64,000 nucleotides of DNA from Clostridia bacterium (GTDB lineage Bacteria; Bacillota; Clostridia; Oscillospirales; Acutalibacteraceae), in the NCBI GenBank assembly GCA_017465085.1, contig JAFTWW010000021.1, forward strand, positions 1 through 64,000, given 5' to 3'. Under the pieces are notes generated by a model. That model made no database searches and was not told the DNA's origin. It was given only the letters and a program-made list of their open reading frames with translations. Shown here piece after piece: positions 1-7,538 of this stretch (the first letter of the stretch is position 1; each line of letters starts with the position of its first letter). Made by a program: the position numbers and the translations under genes.

Positions 1-296
1 CCGGCTCCATCAACCCCCACACTAAGTTCCATGGTCAGGTTTACGTATTGACCAAGGAAGAGGGTGGCCGTCATACTCCTTTCATGAACAACTATCGTCC
101 TCAGTTCTATTTCAGAACTACTGACGTTACCGGTGTTATCACCCTTCCCGCAGGCACTGAGATGTGCATGCCCGGCGATAACGTAGAGATGGATGTTGAA
201 CTCATCACTCCTATCGCTATTGAAGAGGGTCTCCGCTTCGCTATCCGTGAAGGCGGCCGTACCGTTGGTTCTGGCGTAGTTACCGCTATTAACTAA
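1..296 (+). CDS. tuf: Elongation factor Tu, C-terminal part (5' end outside window)
   Basis: The open frame enters from the left edge (first full codon at base 3) and ends at TAA 294-296. It reads [20 protein letters not shown], then RHTPF, then [16 protein letters not shown], which is the beta-barrel domain 3 of EF-Tu. This domain contacts aminoacyl-tRNA and closes over EF-Ts. EF-Tu delivers aminoacyl-tRNA to the ribosomal A site as a GTP complex in the cytoplasm. The GTPase domain lies outside the window, so only about 97 C-terminal residues are seen. A perfect hairpin terminator follows at once, so tuf is the last gene of its operon, consistent with the usual rpsL-rpsG-fusA-tuf order. Confidence 0.97.
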   Translation, partial: GSINPHTKFHGQVYVLTKEEGGRHTPFMNNYRPQFYFRTTDVTGVITLPAGTEMCMPGDNVEMDVELITPIAIEEGLRFAIREGGRTVGSGVVTAIN

Positions 297-310
297 TATT
301 TAGTTAAATA

Positions 311-344
311 AAAAAATCCGCTGTGGCTTCACAGCGGATTTTTT
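311..344 (+). terminator. Bidirectional intrinsic terminator after tuf
   Basis: A perfect 15-bp stem (311-325 with 330-344) and a GCTT loop. The A-run on the left arm and T-run on the right arm let it work on both strands: for tuf (+) and as a backstop for mscL (-). Confidence 0.93.
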
Positions 345-360
345 ATTTTAGACAAAGTTT

Positions 361-384
361 AAGCCGCCTTATAGAAGGCGGCTT
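361..384 (-). terminator. Stem-loop downstream of mscL
   Basis: Ten-bp perfect stem (361-370 with 375-384, loop ATAG) just past the mscL stop on the minus strand. The T-run is weak in both directions, so the stronger hairpin at 311-344 probably completes termination. Confidence 0.65.
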
Positions 385-395
385 TTAATATCTGA

Positions 396-881
396 TTATT
401 CTTTTAATTCTGATGTGCAATGAGCGCAACGGGTGGCTGTAATATCAATTTCACTCTTGCAGAAGGGGCAAACCTTTGTGGTGGGAGCTGCCTCTTCAAC
501 AACTGCTTCCTTCTTCTTACTGAAATCGTGAAGCTTGTTGATTCCCTTAACCAAAAGGAAAATAATAAGAGCCATAATTACGAAATTGATAACATTTGTA
601 ATAAATGAGCCGTAGGCAAAAACTGTCGCTCCGGCTTCCTTTGCTGCCGCAAGGGAAGGATATGTAGTTCCTGCCTTAACGCCCTCAGCAAGCTTTAATA
701 CTGCGAACTGGTCAGAAAAATTCACACCGCCCGTAGCAAGACCAACAAAGGGCATAATCAAATCATCAATCAAAGATTTAACAATGGACTGAAAGGCGCC
801 GCCTATGATAACGCCGACAGCCAAATCAATAACATTACCTTTAAGGGCAAAGGCCTTAAATTCTTCAAGAAATTTTTTCAT
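396..881 (-). CDS. mscL: Large-conductance mechanosensitive channel MscL with C-terminal zinc ribbon
   Basis: 161 residues. The N-terminal amphipathic stretch [15 protein letters not shown] and the pore helix [12 protein letters not shown] are diagnostic of MscL, the homopentameric inner-membrane valve that opens at near-lytic tension and releases solutes on osmotic downshock. TM1 covers about residues 17-45 and TM2 about 90-112. The periplasmic loop carries a [16 protein letters not shown] insert. After TM2 a charged linker leads to an added domain with C138-x2-C141 and C152-x2-C155, a zinc-ribbon knuckle that standard MscL (about 130-150 residues) lacks. The start is preceded by AAGGAGG at normal spacing. 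The gene stands alone, divergent from spo0A. The channel call is firm; the role of the ribbon is unknown. Confidence 0.95.
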   Translation of the reverse strand: MKKFLEEFKAFALKGNVIDLAVGVIIGGAFQSIVKSLIDDLIMPFVGLATGGVNFSDQFAVLKLAEGVKAGTTYPSLAAAKEAGATVFAYGSFITNVINFVIMALIIFLLVKGINKLHDFSKKKEAVVEEAAPTTKVCPFCKSEIDITATRCAHCTSELKE

Positions 882-1198
882 TTTCTTGCCTCCTTAATTT
901 TTTTATATTGTATCACACTTTCAAAAAAAAGAAAAGCAATTTTTATTTTGCGGCATCTTATCGATAAATTCAAATGGCATTTAATGTAAATTTCAGCATT
1001 TTGCAAATTGTGTAGTATTTTACGATAATATGACAGAAAATGACAAAAAGATGAAAATAAAGTAAATAATAAAGCTTTTAAGTGGATTATTGTCGATAAA
1101 TTATCTAAAAAAGTTAGCAAAAACAGTTGCATTTTATTGGAAACTATGTTAATATATGGAAGTAATAAATTTTAAGAAAAAACAGGAGGAAATTTGTA
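882..1198. promoter_or_regulatory. mscL/spo0A divergent intergenic region with spo0A promoter
   Basis: This 317-base AT-rich region holds no gene. The clearest signal is TTGCAT (1127-1132), 17 bases, TAATAT (1150-1155) on the + strand, which would start spo0A transcription about 37 bases before its ATG. A second possible + promoter is TTGCAA (1001-1006), 17 bases, GATAAT (1024-1029). TGTCGATA at 1091-1098 is one base from the Spo0A-box core TGTCGAA, and a related TATCGATAAATT lies near 959-970. For mscL on the minus strand only a -10-like TACAAT (907-912) stands out. I see no sigma-H type site with confidence. Confidence 0.6.
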
Positions 1199-1975
1199 AT
1201 GGAAAAGAAATTAAAGATTATTGTTGCTGATGATTCGGCAGAGTTCGGTCAAAATTGCGCCAAGGCGCTGGGTGGTTACGGTATGGAGGTTATTCTTTGT
1301 GAGAAGGATGGAAATATTTTGGTGGATAAAATTAAGAGTGCCAAGCCTGATGTAGTTCTGGCAGATGTTTTTATGCCCAATCTTGATATTTTAGGAGTGC
1401 TTGAAAGCATAAACGGTATGAGCGAAAAAGAGAAGCCTATGGTTATGGCAATATCGAGCTTCGATAATCAGAGGCTTGAAAGGGAAACGCTTATGGCAGG
1501 CGCCAGCTACTATTTCCTGAAACCTATTGATGTTAATACTATGGCCGAGAGAATTATTAGGCTTTCGGGTTGGCGTAATGAGTCTTCCCCTGTTGTTGTT
1601 AAGGATAATGTGGTAACCGATTCTGAGCTTCAGGTTATGATAACAGATATTATTCATCAGATAGGCGTTCCCGCGCATATTAAGGGCTATCATTACTTAA
1701 GAGAGGCTATTATGCTATCCGTTAAGAATGATGATATTATAAATTCCGTTACAAAGCTTCTGTATCCTACTGTGGCTAAGAAACACAATACCACATCCTC
1801 AAGGGTTGAAAGAGCTATTCGCCATGCCATTGAGGTTGCTTGGGATAGGGGAGATATAGATGTACTTAATTCCTATTTCGGATATACCGTACAAAATGAG
1901 AGAGGTAAGCCAACTAATAGTGAATTTATCGCGATGATTAGCGATAAGCTCAGCTTACAGCTAAAAATCAGCTAA
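1199..1975 (+). CDS. spo0A: Sporulation master response regulator Spo0A
   Basis: 258 residues. Residues 1-125 form a receiver domain: the acidic pair D11-D12, phosphoacceptor D56 in VVLADVFMP, and K108 in YYFLKP. Residues about 140-258 are the Spo0A-specific DNA-binding domain, with the family signature [19 protein letters not shown]. Phosphorylated Spo0A dimerises on 0A boxes and switches clostridia from growth to sporulation and solventogenesis. AGGAGG at 1184-1189 gives an ideal ribosome site for the ATG. The gene is monocistronic, with its own promoter upstream and a terminator 12 bases after the stop. Spo0B is absent from clostridial phosphorelays, so orphan kinases probably phosphorylate it directly (inference). 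The length is normal and all key residues are present. Confidence 0.97.
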   Translation: MEKKLKIIVADDSAEFGQNCAKALGGYGMEVILCEKDGNILVDKIKSAKPDVVLADVFMPNLDILGVLESINGMSEKEKPMVMAISSFDNQRLERETLMAGASYYFLKPIDVNTMAERIIRLSGWRNESSPVVVKDNVVTDSELQVMITDIIHQIGVPAHIKGYHYLREAIMLSVKNDDIINSVTKLLYPTVAKKHNTTSSRVERAIRHAIEVAWDRGDIDVLNSYFGYTVQNERGKPTNSEFIAMISDKLSLQLKIS

Positions 1976-1986
1976 AATAAATGCAA

Positions 1987-2014
1987 AAACCCGATGTTTC
2001 AAAGCATCGGGTTT
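1987..2014 (+). terminator. Intrinsic terminator of spo0A
   Basis: Ten-bp stem AAACCCGATG (1987-1996) paired with CATCGGGTTT (2005-2014), 8-base loop, then a short T-rich tail. The tail overlaps the -35 region of the next promoter. Confidence 0.85.
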
Positions 2015-2015
2015 A

Positions 2016-2044
2016 TTGACTTTATAAAATCTCTGTGGTAAAAT
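2016..2044 (+). promoter_or_regulatory. Sigma-A type promoter for the cytidylate-kinase-like gene
   Basis: TTGACT (2016-2021), 17-base spacer, TAAAAT (2039-2044) preceded by TGTGG. The predicted transcript start is near 2051, so the ATG at 2051 cannot be the translation start. This supports the GTG at 2069. Confidence 0.75.
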
Positions 2045-2068
2045 AAGGATATGAAGGGGGAGAAGATA

Positions 2069-2671
2069 GTGAATAAAATTATAACGATAGGAAGAGAGTT
2101 CGGTAGCGGCGGTAGAGAGCTCGGTCGCCGATTAGCAGAAGAGCTTGGATTTGAATATTACGATAAGGAAATCGTTACCGAAATTTCCAAGCATACCTCA
2201 CTTTCCGAGGAATATGTTAAGCACGTGGTTGAAAATACCCCTCATTCTCTTTTTCCCATAACCGTTGGTCATAGCTTTACCTATATGGATGATTATACCA
2301 TAAAGCGCATTCAGTCTGTCTATGCGGCTAAGGATGAAATTATGAAGGAGCTTGCAGAAAAATCCAATTGCGTTATTGTTGGCCGTTGCGCCGATTATAT
2401 CCTTAAGGATTATAATCCTTATAAGATTTTCGTCTATGCCGATATGCAAAGCAAGGTGAAGCGTTGCTCCGAGCGAATGGCTCCCGATGAGAAGCTGACC
2501 GATAAGCAGCTTGTTAAATATATCAAGGAGATTGATAAGCGCAGGGCCCGTTATTATGAGTTTTATACCGATAATAAGTGGGGCGATAAGAGGAATTATG
2601 ACCTTTGCATCAACACTACCGATACGGTAATTAAGGAAATCGTTCCCGTAATCGCAAAAATGTTTAGATAA
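2069..2671 (+). CDS. Cytidylate kinase-like family protein
   Basis: 200 residues. The N-terminal P-loop IGREFGSGGRELG, the conserved YYDKEI and the VGRCADY motif place it in the cytidylate-kinase-like (AAA_26) family. These are stand-alone nucleoside-monophosphate-kinase folds common in Clostridia and distinct from the true Cmk, with no proven substrate. The late RxxYYxFYTDNKWG segment is typical of the family. I chose GTG 2069 over the in-frame ATG 2051: AAGGGGGAG (2054-2062) then sits 6 bases before it, the protein begins (M)NKIITIGREFGSGG as relatives do, and 2051 coincides with the predicted transcript start. It is monocistronic. The family is firm; the biochemical role is not. Confidence 0.88.
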   Translation: MNKIITIGREFGSGGRELGRRLAEELGFEYYDKEIVTEISKHTSLSEEYVKHVVENTPHSLFPITVGHSFTYMDDYTIKRIQSVYAAKDEIMKELAEKSNCVIVGRCADYILKDYNPYKIFVYADMQSKVKRCSERMAPDEKLTDKQLVKYIKEIDKRRARYYEFYTDNKWGDKRNYDLCINTTDTVIKEIVPVIAKMFR

Positions 2672-2705
2672 GCCGATTTTTTAATGTTTTTTTGCAAATT
2701 TTAAC

Positions 2706-2734
2706 TTGACAAAACGGCTACTAATCTATATAAT
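2706..2734 (+). promoter_or_regulatory. Consensus promoter for yceD-rpmF
   Basis: Perfect TTGACA (2706-2711), 17 bases, perfect TATAAT (2729-2734). A full-consensus sigma-A promoter is what one expects for a ribosomal protein operon. Confidence 0.9.
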
Positions 2735-2774
2735 GTAATTTGTGACATTTTGGACCTGCCAGTGAGGTGCATTT

Positions 2775-3272
2775 ATGATACTTGATTTGAAAAGTATCTT
2801 TGCTGCCGAGGGTTCGGCTAAGCAAATAGATTACGAGTTTGATATGTCCGATACCGAATTTTCGGGTGTGTTTCCGCTCAAAACTCCCGTTTCGGTAAGC
2901 GGTAGGGTTTCAAACAGCGCAGGCGTAGTATCGCTTCTGCTTGATATCAGGTATGTTTACAGTGCTCCGTGCGACCGGTGTGGTGAGTTCGCAGAGCGCG
3001 GCCACAATGTTATATTGGATAAGATGCTCGCAGTTTCCATCGAAGGTGAGGATAGTGATACTATCATCACTGTCCCGAATATGAAACTTGATGTGGACGA
3101 GCTTGTCTATTCCGAAGTTGTATTGGATATTCCTTATAAGCACCTTTGTAATGAAGAGTGCAAGGGCATTTGCTCTGTTTGCGGTAAAAACCTGAACCGA
3201 GAAAAATGCACCTGCGAAAAAAAGGAAATTGATCCAAGACTTGCTAAGTTAGCAGAATTGCTTGATAATTAA
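2775..3272 (+). CDS. yceD: YceD/DUF177 family protein with zinc-binding cysteines
   Basis: 165 residues. The protein has the DUF177 pattern: a central CDRC pair (C65/C68 region) followed by LDVDELVYSEVVLDIPYKHLC and a C-terminal cluster CNEECKGICSVCGKNLN with a following CTC. Proteins of this family lie directly upstream of rpmF across bacteria and are linked to 23S rRNA accumulation and ribosome assembly, although the mechanism is unsettled. The cysteine clusters suggest a bound zinc. The gene lies 35 bases before rpmF under a full-consensus promoter, so the two are one transcript. Confident as a family assignment. Confidence 0.92.
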   Translation: MILDLKSIFAAEGSAKQIDYEFDMSDTEFSGVFPLKTPVSVSGRVSNSAGVVSLLLDIRYVYSAPCDRCGEFAERGHNVILDKMLAVSIEGEDSDTIITVPNMKLDVDELVYSEVVLDIPYKHLCNEECKGICSVCGKNLNREKCTCEKKEIDPRLAKLAELLDN

Positions 3273-3307
3273 ACTAATATATAAATCTTATTAAGGAGGT
3301 GCCCAAA

Positions 3308-3490
3308 GTGGCAGTACCCAAGAGAAAAACTTCTAAAGCAAGACGTGATAAGAGAAGAAACAATTTATGGAAGCTGGATGCTCCGGCATTAGTAAGATGC
3401 CCCAGCTGCGGCGAGTATAAGCGCCCGCACAGACTTTGCCCCGCTTGCGGTAAGTATAACGGCCGTGAGGTTGTAAAGGTTGCAGAGTAA
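3308..3490 (+). CDS. rpmF: 50S ribosomal protein L32
   Basis: 60 residues beginning (M)[16 protein letters not shown], the invariant L32 N-terminus, followed by two CxxC pairs (CPSC and CPAC) that form the zinc-ribbon version of L32. The start is GTG 3308. A GTG at 3299 is also in frame, but it overlaps the ribosome site AAGGAGGT (3293-3300) and would add MPK, which relatives lack. L32 sits on the large subunit near the exit tunnel rim. A zinc-type L32 implies dependence on zinc; no zinc-free paralogue is seen in this window. It is co-transcribed with yceD and followed by a strong terminator. Confidence 0.97.
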   Translation: MAVPKRKTSKARRDKRRNNLWKLDAPALVRCPSCGEYKRPHRLCPACGKYNGREVVKVAE

Positions 3491-3505
3491 GATTTACTAC
3501 TGATA

Positions 3506-3536
3506 GAGGGGGAGAAAAATCCCCCTCTGTTTTTTT
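3506..3536 (+). terminator. Intrinsic terminator of yceD-rpmF
   Basis: Eight-bp GC-rich stem GAGGGGGA (3506-3513) with TCCCCCTC (3520-3527), loop GAAAAA, then seven T (3530-3536). Confidence 0.93.
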
Positions 3537-3554
3537 ACGAAAGAGGTGAAAGAA

Positions 3555-4877
3555 ATGGCAAAACCAATAGTTGCAGTTGTTGGAAGACCAAATGTTGGCA
3601 AATCCACGCTTTTTAATAAGCTTATTGGTAAAAGGCTATCCATCGTTGATGATACCCCGGGTGTTACAAGGGACCGTATCTACGGGGATGCCGAGTGGAA
3701 GGGCAATAAGATTATGCTTGTTGATACGGGCGGTATTGAGCCTAAAACCGATGATATTATCCTAGCAAGTATGCGGGCTCAAGCAAAGCTTGCCATTGAT
3801 ACTGCAAGTGTAATTATCCTCGTTACCGATCTTAAAAGCGGTGTAACTGCCGCCGATATGGATGTGGCGGCGATGCTTCAGAAAAGCGGAAAGCCCATAG
3901 TTCTTTGCGTTAACAAATGCGATGCTATCGGTGATGTGCCCCCTGAGTTCTATGAGTTCTATAATCTGGGGCTTGGTGATCCCGTTGCCGTTTCTTCGGT
4001 CCACGGTCACGGTACGGGAGATTTGCTTGACGCTGTGTTTGAGCATCTTCCCGAGGGCGTATTCGAGGATGAAGATGAGGATGTTATCAATGTTGCCATT
4101 ATAGGCAAGCCCAATGCAGGTAAATCCTCCCTCGTTAACCGTATTTCAGGTGAAGAGCGTTCAATAGTATCCAATATTGCAGGTACCACCCGCGATGCTA
4201 TCGATACTCTCGTTGAGAATAAATACGGCCGTTTCAACTTTATTGATACCGCAGGTCTTCGCCGTAGCAGTAGGGTTGATGATAAAATCGAGAAATACAG
4301 TGTACTTCGCGCTAAAATGGCAATAGAGAGAGCCAATGTGTGCGTTATTATGCTTGATGGTGTTGATGGCTTTACCGAGCAGGATTCCAAAGTTGCGGGT
4401 CTTGCGCTTGAGCAGGGTAAGGCGTGTATCATAGCCGTTAATAAATGGGATATTGTGGAAAAAGACGGTTACACTATGGATACCTACCGCAAATCTCTTA
4501 TGCAGGATTTCTCCTTTATGTCCTTTGCGCCGATTATCTTTATTTCGGCTAAAACAGGTCAGAGAATTGATAGACTTTTTGATTTAATTAAATATACCTA
4601 TGAGCAGAATGCTATGCGAATTTCTACGGGTAAGCTTAACGATATTCTTGCCGATGCAACTGCAAGGGTTCAGCCCCCCTCGGATAAGGGTAAACGCCTT
4701 AAGATTTATTATATGACTCAGGCATCAACCTGTCCGCCCACATTTGTATGCTTCTGTAATAATGCTGAGCTTTTCCATTTTTCATATCAGCGTTATCTTG
4801 AAAACCAAATTAGGTCAACCTTCGGTCTTGAAGGAACACCTGTCCGCTTTGTTATCCGAGAGAGAGGAGATAAATAG
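3555..4877 (+). CDS. der: Ribosome assembly GTPase Der (EngA)
   Basis: 440 residues with two tandem GTPase domains, unique to Der, and a C-terminal KH-like domain. Domain 1 has GRPNVGKST (about residues 9-17), DTPGVTRDR and DTGG; domain 2 has GKPNAGKSS (about 180-188), AGTTRDAI, DTAGLR and NKWD. Der acts in late maturation of the 50S subunit. The ATG at 3555 follows GAGGTG; an upstream in-frame GTG at 3546 lies inside that ribosome site and is rejected. It heads der-plsY-gpsA, with 3-base gaps between genes. All G-motifs look intact. Confidence 0.97.
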   Translation: MAKPIVAVVGRPNVGKSTLFNKLIGKRLSIVDDTPGVTRDRIYGDAEWKGNKIMLVDTGGIEPKTDDIILASMRAQAKLAIDTASVIILVTDLKSGVTAADMDVAAMLQKSGKPIVLCVNKCDAIGDVPPEFYEFYNLGLGDPVAVSSVHGHGTGDLLDAVFEHLPEGVFEDEDEDVINVAIIGKPNAGKSSLVNRISGEERSIVSNIAGTTRDAIDTLVENKYGRFNFIDTAGLRRSSRVDDKIEKYSVLRAKMAIERANVCVIMLDGVDGFTEQDSKVAGLALEQGKACIIAVNKWDIVEKDGYTMDTYRKSLMQDFSFMSFAPIIFISAKTGQRIDRLFDLIKYTYEQNAMRISTGKLNDILADATARVQPPSDKGKRLKIYYMTQASTCPPTFVCFCNNAELFHFSYQRYLENQIRSTFGLEGTPVRFVIRERGDK

Positions 4878-4880
4878 GAG

Positions 4881-5537
4881 ATGTTAAATCTTTCGGTAAT
4901 CTATGCAGTGTTAACTGTTATTGCAGCTTATCTTATGGGCAGTATTAACTTTGCCGTTATTTTTACAAAGGCCTTTATAAAAAGTGATATAAGAGATTTC
5001 GGCAGCGGTAACGCAGGTACTACCAATGTTATGCGAGTTGGCGGCTTCCTGCCGGGACTCCTTACCTTTGTATGCGATGCCTTAAAAGGCTTTGTGGCTT
5101 GTGAGGCAGGCTATCTTATCTTTGATTATATCAATAAGGCTTCGGGCTCCGAATGGTCCCACGCTATTTACGGCGCATATATCTGCGGCCTTGCCTGTAT
5201 GCTCGGCCACGTTTTCCCCGTGTTCTTTCAGTTCAAGGGAGGCAAGGGCGTGGCAACAAGCGTTGGTATATTCGCGGTTTGTTGCCCCATTGCCATAATA
5301 ATAGGTCTTGCCGCATTTGCTGTTTCAACACTTATTACCCGAATAGTTTCTCTATCTTCCATTATTGCTACCTTAGTGGTTGTAGCCCTTTCGTTAATTT
5401 ATTATACCGATACAGCTCTTTTCCTGCCGCAAGCAATACCTTGTATTCTTATGGGTATTGTGGTAATATTAAAGCATAAGGATAATATTAAGCGCCTTAT
5501 CAAAGGCGAAGAAAAGAAACTTAAAATCAGGAGATAG
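4881..5537 (+). CDS. plsY: Glycerol-3-phosphate acyltransferase PlsY
   Basis: 218 residues, a multi-pass membrane protein. It uses acyl-phosphate to acylate glycerol-3-phosphate at sn-1, the first committed step of phospholipid synthesis, and depends on PlsX (present here at 33753) for the acyl-phosphate. Family motifs are visible: DFGSGNAGTTNVMR after TM1 and GHVFPVFFQFKGGKGVAT in the middle. The C-terminus is basic and cytoplasmic. It sits between der and gpsA; gpsA makes its substrate, so the two steps are coupled in one operon. Confidence 0.96.
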   Translation: MLNLSVIYAVLTVIAAYLMGSINFAVIFTKAFIKSDIRDFGSGNAGTTNVMRVGGFLPGLLTFVCDALKGFVACEAGYLIFDYINKASGSEWSHAIYGAYICGLACMLGHVFPVFFQFKGGKGVATSVGIFAVCCPIAIIIGLAAFAVSTLITRIVSLSSIIATLVVVALSLIYYTDTALFLPQAIPCILMGIVVILKHKDNIKRLIKGEEKKLKIRR

Positions 5538-5540
5538 TTT

Positions 5541-6527
5541 ATGGCTAAAATAAGTGTGTTAGGTCCTGGTGGATGGGGAATAGGCCTTGCGATAAATGCC
5601 TGGCGTTGCGGTCACAAGGTGACTTTATGGTCTGCCTTTGAGAGTGAGGTTAACGCCCTCCTTGAAACCCGTTCTAATGAAAAGCTTTTAAGCGGTATTG
5701 TTATCCCCGATGAGATACAGATTACGGGCGATATTTCTGATATCGAAGGCTCGGATATAACCATTATCGCCGCGCCCTCTATCGCTGTTAAATCGGTATG
5801 TGAAAACCTTTCAAGGTGCAAGGATTTCGGTATTATAGTTAATGCCTCAAAGGGCCTTGAAAAAGGCACGCTCAGAAGATTATCACAGGTTATTTCGGAT
5901 GTTCTTCCAAATGCCGATGTCGTAGCGCTTTCAGGTCCTTCGCATGCTGAAGAGGTTGCCCGAAAGATTCCCACCTCGCTTGTTGTTGCAAGTGAAAATG
6001 AAGAGGTTAATGTTAAGGTGCAGGAGCTACTCTCAAATGAGTATTTCCGCCTTTATACCTCCACCGATATTATCGGCGTGGAATTAGGCGGCGCCCTTAA
6101 AAATGTTATCGCCATATGCGCAGGCGTATGCGATGGCTTAGGCCTTGGTGATAATACCAAAGCCGCTTTGGTTACAAGAGGTCTTGCCGAAATGAAGAGG
6201 CTGGGCGTAGCCCTCGGCGCAGATGAGCGTACCTTCTCGGGCCTTGCAGGCATAGGTGATTTAGTTGTTACCTGCACATCTCGCCATAGCCGCAATAACC
6301 GTTTCGGTAATTTGGTAGGAAAAGGTACCCCCTGCAAAGATGCATTAGAGCAGGTGGGCACGGTAGAAGGCTATTATGCTACCCTGATGGCTTATGAGCT
6401 TGCGCAGAAGGCGGGGGTTGAGTTGCCCATAATCAACGAGTGTTATGGTATTCTTTATGAAAATAAACCCGTTGATAATGTGGTAAATAACCTAATGACA
6501 CGCCCAAAACACGCAGAATTATTATAA
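5541..6527 (+). CDS. gpsA: NAD(P)-dependent glycerol-3-phosphate dehydrogenase
   Basis: 328 residues. It reduces dihydroxyacetone phosphate to sn-glycerol-3-phosphate for phospholipid synthesis. The N-terminal Rossmann motif is GPGGWGIGLA (the usual form is GAGSWGTAL, so the second and third positions vary but the glycine framework is kept). Other signatures are SGPSHAEEV, the catalytic lysine in VELGGALKNVIAICAG, and GLGDNTKAALVTRGLAEM. It starts 3 bases after plsY and ends without an obvious terminator before the rpmB promoter. Confidence 0.96.
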   Translation: MAKISVLGPGGWGIGLAINAWRCGHKVTLWSAFESEVNALLETRSNEKLLSGIVIPDEIQITGDISDIEGSDITIIAAPSIAVKSVCENLSRCKDFGIIVNASKGLEKGTLRRLSQVISDVLPNADVVALSGPSHAEEVARKIPTSLVVASENEEVNVKVQELLSNEYFRLYTSTDIIGVELGGALKNVIAICAGVCDGLGLGDNTKAALVTRGLAEMKRLGVALGADERTFSGLAGIGDLVVTCTSRHSRNNRFGNLVGKGTPCKDALEQVGTVEGYYATLMAYELAQKAGVELPIINECYGILYENKPVDNVVNNLMTRPKHAELL

Positions 6528-6551
6528 ATTTCATAAATTTCAAAAAAATAC

Positions 6552-6580
6552 TTGCATTATTGATAATTTTCTGTTATTAT
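6552..6580 (+). promoter_or_regulatory. Promoter of rpmB
   Basis: TTGCAT (6552-6557), 17-base spacer, TATTAT (6575-6580), about 45 bases before the rpmB ribosome site. Confidence 0.75.
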
Positions 6581-6632
6581 ATCATTTGTTATGTGACCGA
6601 TTTTTCGGTTAATCAAAAAGGAGGTGCAGACC

Positions 6633-6821
6633 ATGGCAAAATGTGATATCTGCAACAAAGAAATTGCTTTTGGTATTAAGGTTTCCCATTCACACAGAAG
6701 ATCTAACAGAACTTGGAAGCCCAACGTTAAGAAGGTAAAGGCTATTGTGGACGGTTCTCCGCGTCGTATTAACGCCTGCACCCGTTGCTTGCGTTCAGGT
6801 AAGGTTACAAGAGCAATCTAA
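6633..6821 (+). CDS. rpmB: 50S ribosomal protein L28
   Basis: 62 residues beginning MAKCDICNKEIAFG, then SHSHRRSNRTWKPNVKKV, the L28 signature. A CDIC pair and a distal CTRC pair make this the zinc-binding L28 form. The start is ATG 6633 behind AAAGGAGG (6617-6624); an in-frame GTG at 6624 falls within the ribosome site. It is monocistronic between its own promoter and a terminator. Both L28 and L32 here are zinc-type. Confidence 0.97.
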   Translation: MAKCDICNKEIAFGIKVSHSHRRSNRTWKPNVKKVKAIVDGSPRRINACTRCLRSGKVTRAI

Positions 6822-6835
6822 GAAAAAAGAACATT

Positions 6836-6869
6836 AAGTGCCTTGGAAAAATCCAAGGCACTTTGTTTT
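6836..6869 (+). terminator. Intrinsic terminator of rpmB
   Basis: Twelve-bp perfect stem AAGTGCCTTGGA (6836-6847) with TCCAAGGCACTT (6852-6863), AAAA loop, then TGTTTT. Confidence 0.92.
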
Positions 6870-6884
6870 AGGTGATGATATCTT

Positions 6885-7538
6885 ATGATAAAAGCAGTTA
6901 TATTTGACCTCGATGGCACCCTTGTTAATTCTCTTTACGATTTAGCAGATGCGGTGAATTTTGCTTTAGAAAAAAACGGTTTTCCCACCCACGAAACCGA
7001 AAAATATAAATACTTTGTGGGCAACGGCATCCCTAAGCTTATCGAGCGCGCTGTGCCCGAGGATAGCAGAAACGCTGAAACCCTTATTAAAGTAAAAGCG
7101 GATTTCTTTGAATATTATACCGTTCACTATGCCGATAAAACCGCGGCGTATGATGGTATGAAGGAAACTATTGATAAAATGAGGGCTTCAGGGCTTAAAT
7201 TAGCCGTTGTAACAAACAAGGCGGATAATATGGCAAAAGCCGTTGCAAAGGCGGTTTACGGCGATATTTTTGATGTTGTGATTGGCCTTAGCGATGAGTT
7301 CCCCTCAAAGCCCCATCCCGCATCCACTCTTGATACCGTGAAGAAGCTTTCGGTTAGTACCGATGAGTGCATTTTCGTTGGAGATTCTTCGGTGGATATG
7401 CAAACGGGCGTTAACAGTAAAATCACTCCCGTAGGTGTTACTTGGGGTTTTAGGAGTAGGGAAGAGCTAAAGGATAACGGAGCATGTTACATAATTGATA
7501 AGCCCTGTGAGCTTCTCAACATTATTGAGGAATTATAA
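6885..7538 (+). CDS. HAD-superfamily hydrolase, phosphoglycolate phosphatase-like
   Basis: 217 residues. Motif I is DLDGTLV (nucleophile D8, acid D10); motif II is VVTNKA; motif III lysine is in SKPHP; motif IV is VGDSSVDM. A helical cap follows motif I, as in the Gph/PGP subfamily. Such enzymes dephosphorylate small phosphorylated metabolites; 2-phosphoglycolate from DNA repair is a common substrate, but the sequence does not fix it. The next gene, an MFS transporter, starts on the base after the stop codon, so the two are co-transcribed and may act on related compounds (inference). Confidence 0.88.
   Translation: MIKAVIFDLDGTLVNSLYDLADAVNFALEKNGFPTHETEKYKYFVGNGIPKLIERAVPEDSRNAETLIKVKADFFEYYTVHYADKTAAYDGMKETIDKMRASGLKLAVVTNKADNMAKAVAKAVYGDIFDVVIGLSDEFPSKPHPASTLDTVKKLSVSTDECIFVGDSSVDMQTGVNSKITPVGVTWGFRSREELKDNGACYIIDKPCELLNIIEEL

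Noticed and set aside
878..1132. 84-codon minus-strand frame over the mscL/spo0A intergenic region
   Set aside because: AT-driven composition, no ribosome site, and it crosses both promoters; the frame merely runs into mscL.
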